A stretch of DNA of 64,000 nucleotides, taken from positions 1 to 64,000 of the forward strand of contig NZ_JAIHLQ010000022.1 of assembly GCF_019733355.1 (NCBI RefSeq), in the 5' to 3' direction. Position 1 is the first letter of the stretch. Each line of letters opens with the position of its first letter. A program made the translations under genes and the position numbers. Positions 41,740-50,693 of this stretch are shown here, piece by piece. Origin of the DNA: Pseudomonas baetica (GTDB taxonomy: Bacteria; Pseudomonadota; Gammaproteobacteria; Pseudomonadales; Pseudomonadaceae). The notes beneath the pieces are model-generated. The model had not been told where the DNA came from. It saw nothing but the letters and a program-made list of their open reading frames with translations, and ran no database searches.

Positions 41740-41778
41740 TGCACGATGGGTCATCTGTGGTCGTGCGGATTGCACGAT
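41740..41778. repeat. Repeated TGCACGA sites, operator-like
   Basis: TGCACGAT occurs at 41740-41747 and 41771-41778, with an inverted TCGTGC at 41761-41766. The last two form a 6-bp inverted repeat with five bases between. They lie in the 427-bp divergent gap (41590-42016) between the small membrane protein and algB. The rest of that gap is AT-rich and I see no gene in it. Confidence 0.5.
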
Positions 41779-42016
41779 TATTTCGTAGGAGTTTTCATTC
41801 TTATTGAATTGAGAGCAGGTCGTGGATGTCAGAAAAGGACGCAGGGAATGCCCTGCAAATCGGTGATTGTTTAAAAAATCAACAAAATCAGTGGATTAGC
41901 CGTAAAGGCATGAGAGAGCTACCCTCCTATGGCTGGCATCGTTCAGAATCAACCATGCAACTTGCCCGATTTTTTCGGGACTAACTCAAGACCAATCACT
42001 ATGGAGCGTAGGAAAA

Positions 42017-43363
42017 ATGGAATCTGCCACTGAGCATCAAGGCCGCATTCTGCTGGTGGACGATGAGTCCGCCATCCTGCGCACCTTCCGTTATTGCCTC
42101 GAAGACGAAGGCTATACAGTGGCCACCGCCAACAGCGCGGCTCAGGCCGATGCATTGCTGCAGCGCCAGGTGTTCGACCTGTGCTTCCTTGATTTGCGTC
42201 TGGGCGAGGACAATGGCCTCGACGTGCTGGCGCAAATGCGCGTTCAGGCACCTTGGATGCGTGTGGTCATCGTTACCGCGCATTCCGCTGTCGATACCGC
42301 CGTTGATGCGATTCAGGCCGGTGCCGCCGATTATCTGGTGAAACCGTGCAGCCCTGACCAGTTGCGTCTGGCCACTGCCAAGCAACTGGAAGTGCGCCAA
42401 CTCTCGGCACGTCTGGAAGCGCTCGAGGGCGAGATTCGCAAACCCAAGGATGGTCTCGATTCCCACAGCCCGGCGATGAAAGTCGTACTGGAGACCGCGC
42501 GGCAAGTGGCGGGCACCGACGCCAATATTCTGATTCTGGGTGAGTCCGGCACCGGTAAGGGTGAACTGGCCCGGGCGATCCATGGCTGGAGCAAGCGCGA
42601 GAAGAAATCCTGCGTGACCATCAACTGCCCGTCGCTGACGGCGGAATTGATGGAAAGCGAGCTGTTCGGCCACAGTCGTGGTGCGTTTACCGGGGCCAGC
42701 GAAAGCACCTTGGGTCGCGTCAATCAGGCCGACGGAGGCACGTTGTTTCTCGACGAGATCGGCGATTTTCCCCTGACATTGCAACCCAAGTTGCTGCGCT
42801 TCATCCAGGACAAGGAATACGAAAGGGTAGGCGATCCGGTGACCCGACGCGCCGATGTGCGGATTTTGGCGGCGACCAACCTCAATCTTGAAGACATGGT
42901 GCGCGATGGCCGTTTCCGTGAAGACCTGTTGTATCGCCTCAACGTCATTACTCTGCATCTGCCGCCACTGCGCGAGCGTGCCGAAGACATCCTGACCCTG
43001 GCCGACCGTTTCCTTGCACGCTTCGTCAAAGAGTATGCACGCCCCGCGCGAGGGTTCAGCGATGAGGCCCGTGAGGCGCTGCTCGGCTATCGCTGGCCGG
43101 GCAACATCCGTGAACTGCGCAACGTCGTTGAGCGGGCGAGCATTATCTGCCCGCAGGAGCGTGTCGAAATCACTCACTTGGGTATGGCCGAACAACCCGC
43201 GAACAATGCGCCAAGGGTCGGCGCTGCGCTGAGCCTGGATGAGTTGGAAAAAGCCCACATTGGCGCGGTGCTGGCCACTGCCGGCACGCTGGATCAAGCG
43301 GCGAAAACCCTGGGCATCGACGCATCTACCCTGTATCGCAAGCGCAAGCAGTACAACCTGTGA
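42017..43363 (+). CDS. algB: Sigma-54-type response regulator AlgB
   Basis: This 448-residue NtrC-family regulator activates alginate synthesis genes in Pseudomonas. The receiver (about 9-125) has phospho-acceptor D59 (CFLDLRLGED). The AAA+ domain has Walker A GESGTGKGELARAI, the GAFTGA loop and Walker B GGTLFLDEIGD. The C-terminal Fis-type HTH ends DASTLYRKRKQYNL. The order algB-kinB and the sequence MESATEHQGRILLVDDE match AlgB. The start has TAGGAAAA upstream. AlgB is known to act on algD without needing KinB phosphorylation. The GAFTGA loop is intact, although AlgB is reported to work with other sigma factors too. Confidence 0.93.
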   Translation: MESATEHQGRILLVDDESAILRTFRYCLEDEGYTVATANSAAQADALLQRQVFDLCFLDLRLGEDNGLDVLAQMRVQAPWMRVVIVTAHSAVDTAVDAIQAGAADYLVKPCSPDQLRLATAKQLEVRQLSARLEALEGEIRKPKDGLDSHSPAMKVVLETARQVAGTDANILILGESGTGKGELARAIHGWSKREKKSCVTINCPSLTAELMESELFGHSRGAFTGASESTLGRVNQADGGTLFLDEIGDFPLTLQPKLLRFIQDKEYERVGDPVTRRADVRILAATNLNLEDMVRDGRFREDLLYRLNVITLHLPPLRERAEDILTLADRFLARFVKEYARPARGFSDEAREALLGYRWPGNIRELRNVVERASIICPQERVEITHLGMAEQPANNAPRVGAALSLDELEKAHIGAVLATAGTLDQAAKTLGIDASTLYRKRKQYNL

Positions 43364-43373
43364 GTGCGCGACG

Positions 43374-45164
43374 ATGAAACCGGCGGTGAAGTTGCGCACG
43401 CGTCTGTTCCTCAGTATTTCCGCGTTGATTACTGTGGCCTTGCTCGGGCTACTGCTCGGGCTGGTCAGTGTGATGCAAATGGCCAGGACTCAGGAAGCGA
43501 CGATTAGCAGCAACTTCTTAACCCTGGATCTGGGACTCAAGCTGCGCCAGACCCTCGGCGACCAGTTGGTGCTTATGCTTGCGGAGAAGCCCGACCCTGC
43601 GGCGTTCGAGGCGTCCAGGCAGCGTTACCTGCAATTACTGGATGAAGGTATTGCGCAAGAAGTGGGAGGGGAGGCCAGAGAGTACGGCTTCAAACAGGCC
43701 AAGTCGGACTATCTGAGTTTCCTCAAGGCATTCGATCTGTCCCGCGACCCGACCAACGTACTCAGTGGCAATCGTGATCTTAGAGAGCGCTTCAACACGT
43801 TGCGCAACGGATTGATCACCGAGCACAAGCACGCGCTGGATAACGTCAACGCGGTGCAGCACGAGGCCCGTGACCGGGCACTTTTGATCGCTGGCCTGCT
43901 CGGGCTGGTGGGGCTGGCGGTGTTGATCATCGGTTTCGTGACTGCGCATGCAATTGCCCGGCGAATTGGTGCGCCCATCGAGGCATTGGCCAAAGCGGCT
44001 GACAACATAGGTCAGGGTAATTTTGAAGTGACCCTGCCGACATCGACAGCGATGGAAGTGAATCTGTTGTCCCGTCGTTTTGGCCTGATGGCGCAAGCGC
44101 TGCGCGAGCATCAGGCCACCAACGTCGACGAACTGTTGGCCGGCCAGCAACGGTTGCAGGCCGTACTCGACTGCATCGATGACGGATTGCTGATGATTGA
44201 TCGTGACGGGCATCTAGAGCACCTCAATCCGGTAGCCCAGCGTCAATTGGGCTGGGACGATGACCGTCTGGGCCAAGGCTTGGCCAGCGCTCTTGAGCGG
44301 CCGGAACTGGATGCACAACTGCAACTGGTGTTGCGCGGTGGCACCCTGGAGCGAGCGCCGGAGGATTTGAGCATCGAGGTCGACGGTGAATCCCGCTTGC
44401 TGACGTATAGCCTGACGCCGGTCAGCCACACCCAGGGCCATATCCTGGGCGCAGTGATGGTGTTGCACGACGTCACCGAGCAACGGGCCTTCGAACGGGT
44501 GCGCAGCGAGTTTGTGCTGCGTGCGTCCCATGAGCTGCGCACCCCGGTCACGGGCATGCACATGGCGTTCGGTTTGTTCCGTGAGCGGGCGAAGTTTCCA
44601 GCGGAGTCTCGCGAAGCCGACCTGCTCGACACCGTCAACGAAGAAATGCAGCGTCTGATGCAGTTGATCAATGACTTGCTGAATTTCTCGCGTTACCAGA
44701 ACGGTTTGCAGAAGCTGACGCTGGCGCCCTGTTCCATCGAAGATTTGCTGGGGCAGGCGCAGTTGCGGTTTGCCGAAACGGCAGCGGAAAAAGGCGTCTC
44801 ATTGGAGGTGGAGGTGCAGGGGGTATTGCCGCATCTGCAGGCCGATCAGGCGCAACTGGATCGGGTGCTCGACAATCTGATCGACAATGCCCTGCGCCAC
44901 ACTGCTCGCGATGGCCAGATCCGCTTGCAGGCGCGCCGTCATGGCGAGCGTGTGATTATCAGCGTCGAAGACAATGGCGAAGGCATTGCCTACGGTCAGC
45001 AAGGGCGGATCTTCGAACCGTTCGTGCAGGTCGGGCGCAAGAAGGGCGGCGCCGGGCTCGGATTGGCGCTGTGCAAGGAAATCGTTCAACTGCATGGCGG
45101 GCGGATGGGGGTTTATTCGCGGCCGGGGCAGGGCACGCAGTTCTATATGGCGCTGGCGGTTTAG
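43374..45164 (+). CDS. kinB: Sensor histidine kinase KinB
   Basis: This 596-residue membrane kinase is the partner of AlgB. Layout: TM1 at about 12-34, a periplasmic domain of about 130 residues, TM2 at about 169-191, HAMP (AHAIARRIGAPIEALA), a PAS domain (about 260-370), HisKA with H386 (RASHELRTPVTGMHMAF), and HATPase (DNLIDNALRHTA, GAGLGLALCKEIV). KinB restrains alginate production by affecting AlgU release in P. aeruginosa. I chose the ATG at 43374, ten bases after the algB stop. Its stop codon overlaps that of the convergent EAL gene. Confidence 0.93.
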   Translation: MKPAVKLRTRLFLSISALITVALLGLLLGLVSVMQMARTQEATISSNFLTLDLGLKLRQTLGDQLVLMLAEKPDPAAFEASRQRYLQLLDEGIAQEVGGEAREYGFKQAKSDYLSFLKAFDLSRDPTNVLSGNRDLRERFNTLRNGLITEHKHALDNVNAVQHEARDRALLIAGLLGLVGLAVLIIGFVTAHAIARRIGAPIEALAKAADNIGQGNFEVTLPTSTAMEVNLLSRRFGLMAQALREHQATNVDELLAGQQRLQAVLDCIDDGLLMIDRDGHLEHLNPVAQRQLGWDDDRLGQGLASALERPELDAQLQLVLRGGTLERAPEDLSIEVDGESRLLTYSLTPVSHTQGHILGAVMVLHDVTEQRAFERVRSEFVLRASHELRTPVTGMHMAFGLFRERAKFPAESREADLLDTVNEEMQRLMQLINDLLNFSRYQNGLQKLTLAPCSIEDLLGQAQLRFAETAAEKGVSLEVEVQGVLPHLQADQAQLDRVLDNLIDNALRHTARDGQIRLQARRHGERVIISVEDNGEGIAYGQQGRIFEPFVQVGRKKGGAGLGLALCKEIVQLHGGRMGVYSRPGQGTQFYMALAV

Positions 45165-46777
45165 GCCTCGTCATCCATTCGGCGTCCCGCAAGGCGTCGC
45201 CCACGGGTGATCAGTTCAATGAACTGCACCGCGCTCAGCGCATGGGCGAACAGCCAGCCCTGACCGAACTTCACGCCTTCGCTGCTGAGCAACACGGCTT
45301 GTGACTCAAGTTCGATCCCTTCGGCAATTACCTTCAAATCCAGTGCCTGAGCCATGTGAATGATGTGCGGCGCAACACCGCTGCTGGCGGCGTCATGGCC
45401 GAGCGCATCAATGAAGGCCTTGTCGATCTTCAGGCAGTCCACCGGCAGGGTTTGCAGGTACGCGAGGCTGCAATAGCCGGTGCCGAAATCATCGATCAAC
45501 ACTTGATGGCCAACATCGCGCAACGCTTGCAGGTTTTCCCGCGCCACCACCACATCGATCAAACCGCGTTCGGTGACTTCGAAGGCAATCTGCCGCGCTG
45601 CGACCCGGTGCAGCGTCAACAGCCGCGCCATGACCTGACCGATGCGCGGCACCATCACGTCGCAGGCAGCGAGATTCACTGAGATGTACAACTGCGGGTT
45701 GGCGCGCAGCACCGGCCCCAATTGTTCGAGCAAACGCTGGAGGACGAAATCGGTCATCTGGCGGATCTGCCCGGTGTTTTCCGCCATGGGGATGAACAGA
45801 TCGGGGCTGGTCAGTGTGCCGTCCGGGCGGCGCCAGCGTAGCAGGGCTTCAGCGCCGACGCAGTTGCGGCTGTCGAGGTCGAAGATCGGTTGATAGAGCA
45901 CCTGCAACTCGCCCCGGCGGATGGCCCCGTGCAGTTCGGCGTCCAGCGACTGGTGCTGGCGCACCAGTAAAAACACAAAAAACCCCAAAAACGCACCCAG
46001 TAGCGCGCAGGCTGGAATCATCCACCACCAGATGGCGGGGATGTGCATGGCGCTCCTCGGCGTGATCAACACCAGTTGGTATTGCGGATTGTCAGTGGGC
46101 ATCCGGTAGATCAACCGGTTTTGGGTGACTTGCAAAACATCGCGGCTTTTTTTCGGCCAGGTTTCTGCGGGTGGCCAGGCCTGAGCCGTCCCCAGAACCG
46201 GGATCGCTCGGGTGCCATGATCCAGCACCACGAGCAAGCTGCTGCCGGGCGACAGGTCAACCATGTCCGTCAAATGTCCACGCGAGGTCGCCACACGAAA
46301 ATTGCCACGCCCGAGCATCAGCGCGGCACGGTTTTCATCGGGTTCGGTGGTGGTGTTCAGCCAATAGCTGTAGGTCGGGCCTTTGATGTCGGGAGGGCGC
46401 GCGACCGACAGGCCTTCCTGCCGTGGTCGGTTGGAGCAGGTGCGCGTGGCGTCCTTGTAGGCGGCCTCGTAGACGAAGCGGTAGTTGAAGGTGACTTGCT
46501 GCAGCGTGGCGATCATTTCGTCATCGCAACGGCGCAACGGTTGGGCTTCCAGATCGTCGAGGCTTTCGCGCAACTGGCCGAACAGTTGCTCAAGACGTGC
46601 GAGAAAACGTTCGCCCTGAGCGTTCATTTCCTGGCTTTCACTTTGCTCGACATACCGCGTGGCGATGAACATTGTGCCTGCGATCAACAGGCAGGTGCTG
46701 AGGACAGCCGCGATCATCGCCAAAAACCAAGGGCGATAAAACCAGCTACGCAGTGTCTCTCGGGTAGCAACCATCAT
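45161..46777 (-). CDS. CSS-motif EAL-domain c-di-GMP phosphodiesterase
   Basis: This 538-residue inner-membrane protein has TM1 at about 16-40, a periplasmic sensor of the CSS type (two Cys in RRCDDEMIA and RTCSNRP), TM2 at about 243-268, and an EAL domain. Catalytic residues look intact: GAEALLRW (EAL), NLAACDV, FEVTERGLID, IDDFGTGY, LKIDKAF and AEGIELESQ. CSS-EAL proteins are usually controlled by the periplasmic disulfide state. It is convergent with kinB and shares four bases with it at the stop codons. Two ATGs in tandem (46777, 46774) leave the start slightly uncertain. Confidence 0.93.
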   Translation of the reverse strand: MMVATRETLRSWFYRPWFLAMIAAVLSTCLLIAGTMFIATRYVEQSESQEMNAQGERFLARLEQLFGQLRESLDDLEAQPLRRCDDEMIATLQQVTFNYRFVYEAAYKDATRTCSNRPRQEGLSVARPPDIKGPTYSYWLNTTTEPDENRAALMLGRGNFRVATSRGHLTDMVDLSPGSSLLVVLDHGTRAIPVLGTAQAWPPAETWPKKSRDVLQVTQNRLIYRMPTDNPQYQLVLITPRSAMHIPAIWWWMIPACALLGAFLGFFVFLLVRQHQSLDAELHGAIRRGELQVLYQPIFDLDSRNCVGAEALLRWRRPDGTLTSPDLFIPMAENTGQIRQMTDFVLQRLLEQLGPVLRANPQLYISVNLAACDVMVPRIGQVMARLLTLHRVAARQIAFEVTERGLIDVVVARENLQALRDVGHQVLIDDFGTGYCSLAYLQTLPVDCLKIDKAFIDALGHDAASSGVAPHIIHMAQALDLKVIAEGIELESQAVLLSSEGVKFGQGWLFAHALSAVQFIELITRGRRLAGRRMDDEA

Positions 46778-46850
46778 GGAATATCCGAAGAGTTACCAAT
46801 GAGTTATAGCTGCTGATTGCGGATTTGCCCTGACCGCCGGGCGGGCGTCA

Positions 46851-47633
46851 TTATTTTGTCTGATTGAGTACCAGCAACAATGCTGCCGTTTGCGCGTCCG
46901 GCGTGCCGTCGAAACGCGCGGGGCGGAAATGCATCTGGAACGCAGCGATTACATGACGCGTCGCTACGTCCAGTTCGCCGGTCTGCGGAGTGTCGTAGCC
47001 CAGGTGCGCCAGTTGTGCCTGGAACCAGCTAATGCTCGGCAGTTCGCTGCTGTTGAACAGCGCTTGCTGACGGGCCACGGCTTGTTCATTGGGCCACACG
47101 CCAAGGCCTTGTTCGGCGAGTCGCTTCCAGGGAAACAACGGCCCCGGATCGAGTTTGCGCAAGGGCGCAATGTCGCTGTGACCGATGATGTGGCGTGGGC
47201 TGATGCCATTACGCTTGCTGATGTCCTTGAGCAGGACAATCAGGGCTTGAATCTGCGCTTCGCTGTAGGGATACCACAGGCGTCCGGTCGGGGTGTCCTT
47301 GAAACCCGGATTGACGATTTCGATACCGATGGAGCTTGAGTTGAGCCAGGTGCGGCCCTGCCATTGGCTTTCGCCGGCGTGCCAGGCGCGCTGACGTTCA
47401 TCCATCAATTTGTAGACCGTCGCGTTTTTATCATCACCAATCAGGTAATGGCTGCTGACTTCGCCGTGGGTCAGCAATTGCAACGAGCGCTCAAGCGAAG
47501 CGGACGTGTAATGCACGATCACGAACTGGATGCGGCTGTCGTGATTGGCTGAAGGATGGCTGGTGTCGTAACGCGGGCCGCTGGCACAACCGGCAAGAAC
47601 GAGCAGTGACGCGAGGAGGGCAAAAAATTTCAT
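46851..47633 (-). CDS. N-acetylmuramoyl-L-alanine amidase, AmiD/AmpDh type lipoprotein
   Basis: This 260-residue amidase cleaves the amide bond between MurNAc and the peptide in peptidoglycan. The lipobox ends at Cys16 (LVLAGCAS). The AmpD-type domain (about 35-180) has zinc ligands at VIVHYTS (H41) and in ISPRHIIGHSDIAPLRK. A small C-terminal peptidoglycan-binding helix set (about 195-255) includes LAHLGYDTPQTGELD. It is outer-membrane-anchored and works on the cell wall or on fragments, like E. coli AmiD and P. aeruginosa AmpDh2/3. I chose the ATG at 47633. Confidence 0.92.
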   Translation of the reverse strand: MKFFALLASLLVLAGCASGPRYDTSHPSANHDSRIQFVIVHYTSASLERSLQLLTHGEVSSHYLIGDDKNATVYKLMDERQRAWHAGESQWQGRTWLNSSSIGIEIVNPGFKDTPTGRLWYPYSEAQIQALIVLLKDISKRNGISPRHIIGHSDIAPLRKLDPGPLFPWKRLAEQGLGVWPNEQAVARQQALFNSSELPSISWFQAQLAHLGYDTPQTGELDVATRHVIAAFQMHFRPARFDGTPDAQTAALLLVLNQTK

Positions 47634-47734
47634 GGCAGAGGGCAATACACGCAAGTCAGTAATGCAACAGTGTAACGTACTGACTTGCGTCTAGACGGTC
47701 AGCGGGTGGATTTAAACAAAATGGAACAATTTGC

Positions 47735-49804
47735 TCAGCCCAGTTCGATCCGGTTGCGCCCGGCATTTTTCGCGCGATAAAGCGCCTGATCGGCTCTTTT
47801 GATGACGAGATCGCTGTGTTCTCCCGCCCTGAACGTGGCGAGTCCCATCGAAAGGGTGATCGTGACCCGTTCGCCCTTGAAGTGGAACGGACACGCCTCG
47901 ACGGCTGCCCGCAGGGTTTCCAGCAATTTTGCGCCGACCGCTGGCGGGGTAGCCGGCAGCAGCAGAACGAACTCTTCGCCGCCGAAACGGGCGATGAAGT
48001 CAGAGCCACGTAGACGCTTGCGCAGCACGGTGGCGATGATCTTCAGCACTTTGTCGCCGGCCAGGTGGCCATAGTTGTCGTTGATCCGTTTGAAGTGATC
48101 AAGGTCGAGCATCGCCAGGCTCAAGGTGTTGCCGTGTTGCTGCCATTGCTTGATTTCATGTTCGAGGCGTTCGCTCCACGCGGCGCGGTTGGGCAGGCCG
48201 GTGAGCGGGTCGATCAAGGCCTTTTGGCGTTGTTCTTCAAGGTGCTCGCGAAAGCCCTGAGCCTCTTGTTCCATATGGGCCACACGTTCGGACAGACCTT
48301 TGAGTCGCGCCGCCACTTCCTGCTCGCGGGCATCGCGCTGCTTCTGGTGCTGATCCATGGTGCCGAGCAAACCTTCGAGATGGTTTTCCAGCACTTGCTT
48401 GAGGTCATCCAGATCTGCCGCTTCCTGCACGCTGGTCTGCAAGCCGTCGACTTGCTCACGGATCTGCGTGTCCATGGCCCGCGCCGCCGAGCTGTTGTCG
48501 GCATGGCCATCGCTGGCGGCTTGCAGGTTGCTCTGGAATGCTTCGAGGCGTTCGTTGAGTTGCTGCAGATACACTTCGAATTCGTGCTGGCCGCTGTCGG
48601 TGATGGCCAGCATCAACGTCGCGAGATCGTCGAGGATCGGGATCAATTCGTACCAGTTCAGGCCGTGCTTGAGCCGGTCGCGCATGGCTTCGGCTTGCGG
48701 ACGGTGACGTTCGGGCAGGGTCAGGTCGTCGAGCAGGCCGATCAGCGTGTCTTCGATGTGCTTGGCCACCGAGCTGTAGGACGGCTCGGGGGAGTCAGGC
48801 AGTGCGAACAGGATATCGTCCTCGGATTGCTCCGGGTCGATGGCTGCCAAGGCCTGAGCGATTGGCTCGGGCAAGGGCAGGCTGTCGAGGATCATCGGCG
48901 TTGGATCACCGGGGTGGATCAACTCGTCGGGGTTCAGGTTCGCGGGGATGACCGGGGTCGGAGCTGGAGCGGCAATGACTTCAGGCTCAGGTTCGAGTGT
49001 TTTTGCTTCGGTCGGGGCGCTGAGCACTTCAACGGCGACCTTGGGCGGCACAAAGGCGACCACTTGCGGTTCGGCCTGAATCGGGGCCGTTGGTGCGGGT
49101 GTTTCGATCGCTACGGCTGGCGCTGCTTGCTCAAGCACAGGAGCCGCAGGGACTGGTTCGCTGATGTCGGTGGGAGCGATCGCTATGGGCTCGGACTCGG
49201 GCGCCGCGGTGGCGAGCGACGGCTCTTTGGGTGTTTCCCGCGCAGGCGCTTCTGGGGCTGACGCTGGCGTCTCCTCAGTGTCACGACTGCCAAACAAGCG
49301 CTGGAACAATCCCGGACGCCCCGGTTCTGCCGGCGTCTCCAACTGGCTCAAGGCTTTGCCTTGCAAACTGCTCAGCTCACTCAGCAGCAGCGGCATTTCG
49401 CGGGCCTGACCCACTCGGCCGTCCAATTGTTTGGCGAATTTTTTCAGCGGTTGAGCGACGTCCCTTGGCAACGGCAAGGATTGCAACTGAGCGACCAGCG
49501 CGGTCAGCGCGGTGCTGACCTGATCAATCCTGGTTTCGCGACGCTGCTCGGAATCGAGCACGGCTTTTTCCAGGCGTGGCAACAGGGCGGCGAGGCCGGC
49601 ATCCATGTCGTCGGTGCGCACCACATCGCGCATTTCTTTCATGCATTGATCAACGACGCGGTCGGTGCCTTCGGCCGCTAGCGTGCTGCGCACCAGCCCC
49701 CGACGCAGCAAGTCGAGCCGGGCGGCCCAGCGGCGCTCCAGCTTGTCCTGTTGTTCGATGCTTTTGAGGTACTTCTCTTTCCAGCGCTGGGCGTCGTCGC
49801 TCAT
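47735..49804 (-). CDS. GGDEF diguanylate cyclase with long N-terminal helical region
   Basis: This 689-residue cytoplasmic enzyme is predicted to make c-di-GMP. No signal peptide or membrane helix is seen. The first 170 residues are helical. A Pro/Ala/Glu-rich linker covers about 175-330, and helical or coiled-coil sequence follows to about 520. The C-terminal GGDEF domain has FGGEEF and, five residues before it, the inhibitory-site motif R-G-S-D (RGSDFIARFGGEEF), so product inhibition is likely. It overlaps the EEP gene by four bases (ATGA at 49801-49804), indicating translational coupling. The sensory role of the N-terminal region is unknown. Confidence 0.92.
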   Translation of the reverse strand: MSDDAQRWKEKYLKSIEQQDKLERRWAARLDLLRRGLVRSTLAAEGTDRVVDQCMKEMRDVVRTDDMDAGLAALLPRLEKAVLDSEQRRETRIDQVSTALTALVAQLQSLPLPRDVAQPLKKFAKQLDGRVGQAREMPLLLSELSSLQGKALSQLETPAEPGRPGLFQRLFGSRDTEETPASAPEAPARETPKEPSLATAAPESEPIAIAPTDISEPVPAAPVLEQAAPAVAIETPAPTAPIQAEPQVVAFVPPKVAVEVLSAPTEAKTLEPEPEVIAAPAPTPVIPANLNPDELIHPGDPTPMILDSLPLPEPIAQALAAIDPEQSEDDILFALPDSPEPSYSSVAKHIEDTLIGLLDDLTLPERHRPQAEAMRDRLKHGLNWYELIPILDDLATLMLAITDSGQHEFEVYLQQLNERLEAFQSNLQAASDGHADNSSAARAMDTQIREQVDGLQTSVQEAADLDDLKQVLENHLEGLLGTMDQHQKQRDAREQEVAARLKGLSERVAHMEQEAQGFREHLEEQRQKALIDPLTGLPNRAAWSERLEHEIKQWQQHGNTLSLAMLDLDHFKRINDNYGHLAGDKVLKIIATVLRKRLRGSDFIARFGGEEFVLLLPATPPAVGAKLLETLRAAVEACPFHFKGERVTITLSMGLATFRAGEHSDLVIKRADQALYRAKNAGRNRIELG

Positions 49805-50679
49805 TCAGGGGTTCCGCGAGGGGCAGGACTCAACGCGGGGAATGCATCGGCCGTGAGCGAACCCGGCAGACGAATCTCCACCGCGACCGGCAGGTGATCG
49901 GAAATCGGTTGGGCCAGCACTTCGACCTTTTCCAGGGTCAGGGTCGGGCTGAGCAAAATATGATCAAGGCAGCGCTGAGGTCGCCAGCTGGGGAATGTCG
50001 CTTCCACCTGCGGGGCCAGCAAGCCGAGATCGCGTAACGGTGAGTGTTGTAGCAAATCGCTGGCATGGGTGTTCATGTCGCCCATCAACACTTGGTGCTT
50101 ATAGCCACCGATCAGCTCTCGAATGTAGGCCAATTGCAGGCTGCGCACGCGCGCGCCAAGGGCCAGGTGCATCATCACCACCACCAGCGCTTCCGGCCCT
50201 TCGCCGAAGCGCAGCAGGATCGCGCCGCGACCTTTCGGGCCGGGCAGTGGGTGATCTTCGATCGCCCACGGGCGCAGACGACTGAGCACGCCATTGCTGT
50301 GCTGAGCCAGTCGGCCGAGGTTGCGATTGAGTTGTTGATACCAATAGGGGAAGGCGCCGAGGTGGGCCAGATGTTCGACCTGATTGACGTAGCCTGAGCG
50401 CAGGCTGCCGCCATCGGCTTCCTGCAGGGCGACCAGATCGAAATCGCCGAGCAGGTCGCCGATCTTTTGCAGATTGCCCGAGCGCCCGGTGTGCGGCAGC
50501 AGATGCTGCCAGCTACGGGTCAGGTAGTGCCGATAACGCTCGGTGCTGATGCCAACCTGAATGTTGAAACTGAGCAAGCGCAGACGCTGGTCTGCTGGCA
50601 GGCCCGTAGACGCCAGGTGATGCTCGTTGACCTGCGGATCATGCAGGCCAACGATGCGTTCGGTCTTCCAGCGGCGCAT
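49801..50679 (-). CDS. Endonuclease/exonuclease/phosphatase family protein
   Basis: This 292-residue protein of the DNase I-like EEP superfamily has the motifs LSFNIQVG, DLVALQEAD (metal-binding Glu), LMGDMNTHASDL and the C-terminal SDHLPVAVEIRL with catalytic His. Metal-dependent cleavage of a phosphodiester or phosphate is expected. The substrate (nucleic acid, lipid or phosphoinositide-like) cannot be told. No signal peptide is seen. The gene is coupled by overlap to the downstream GGDEF gene and lies 14 bp after dsbA. Confidence 0.88.
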   Translation of the reverse strand: MRRWKTERIVGLHDPQVNEHHLASTGLPADQRLRLLSFNIQVGISTERYRHYLTRSWQHLLPHTGRSGNLQKIGDLLGDFDLVALQEADGGSLRSGYVNQVEHLAHLGAFPYWYQQLNRNLGRLAQHSNGVLSRLRPWAIEDHPLPGPKGRGAILLRFGEGPEALVVVMMHLALGARVRSLQLAYIRELIGGYKHQVLMGDMNTHASDLLQHSPLRDLGLLAPQVEATFPSWRPQRCLDHILLSPTLTLEKVEVLAQPISDHLPVAVEIRLPGSLTADAFPALSPAPRGTPE

Positions 50680-50693
50680 GACGGTTGCCGCGC

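Noticed and set aside
41965..41979. CCCGA-TTTTT-TCGGG hairpin just before algB
   Set aside because: The 5-bp stem is too weak for a terminator, and its position upstream of algB gives no plain regulatory reading.
41941..41990. Possible sigma-54 promoter before algB (TGGCAT upstream)
   Set aside because: The -12 element (TTGC at the required spacing) is missing.
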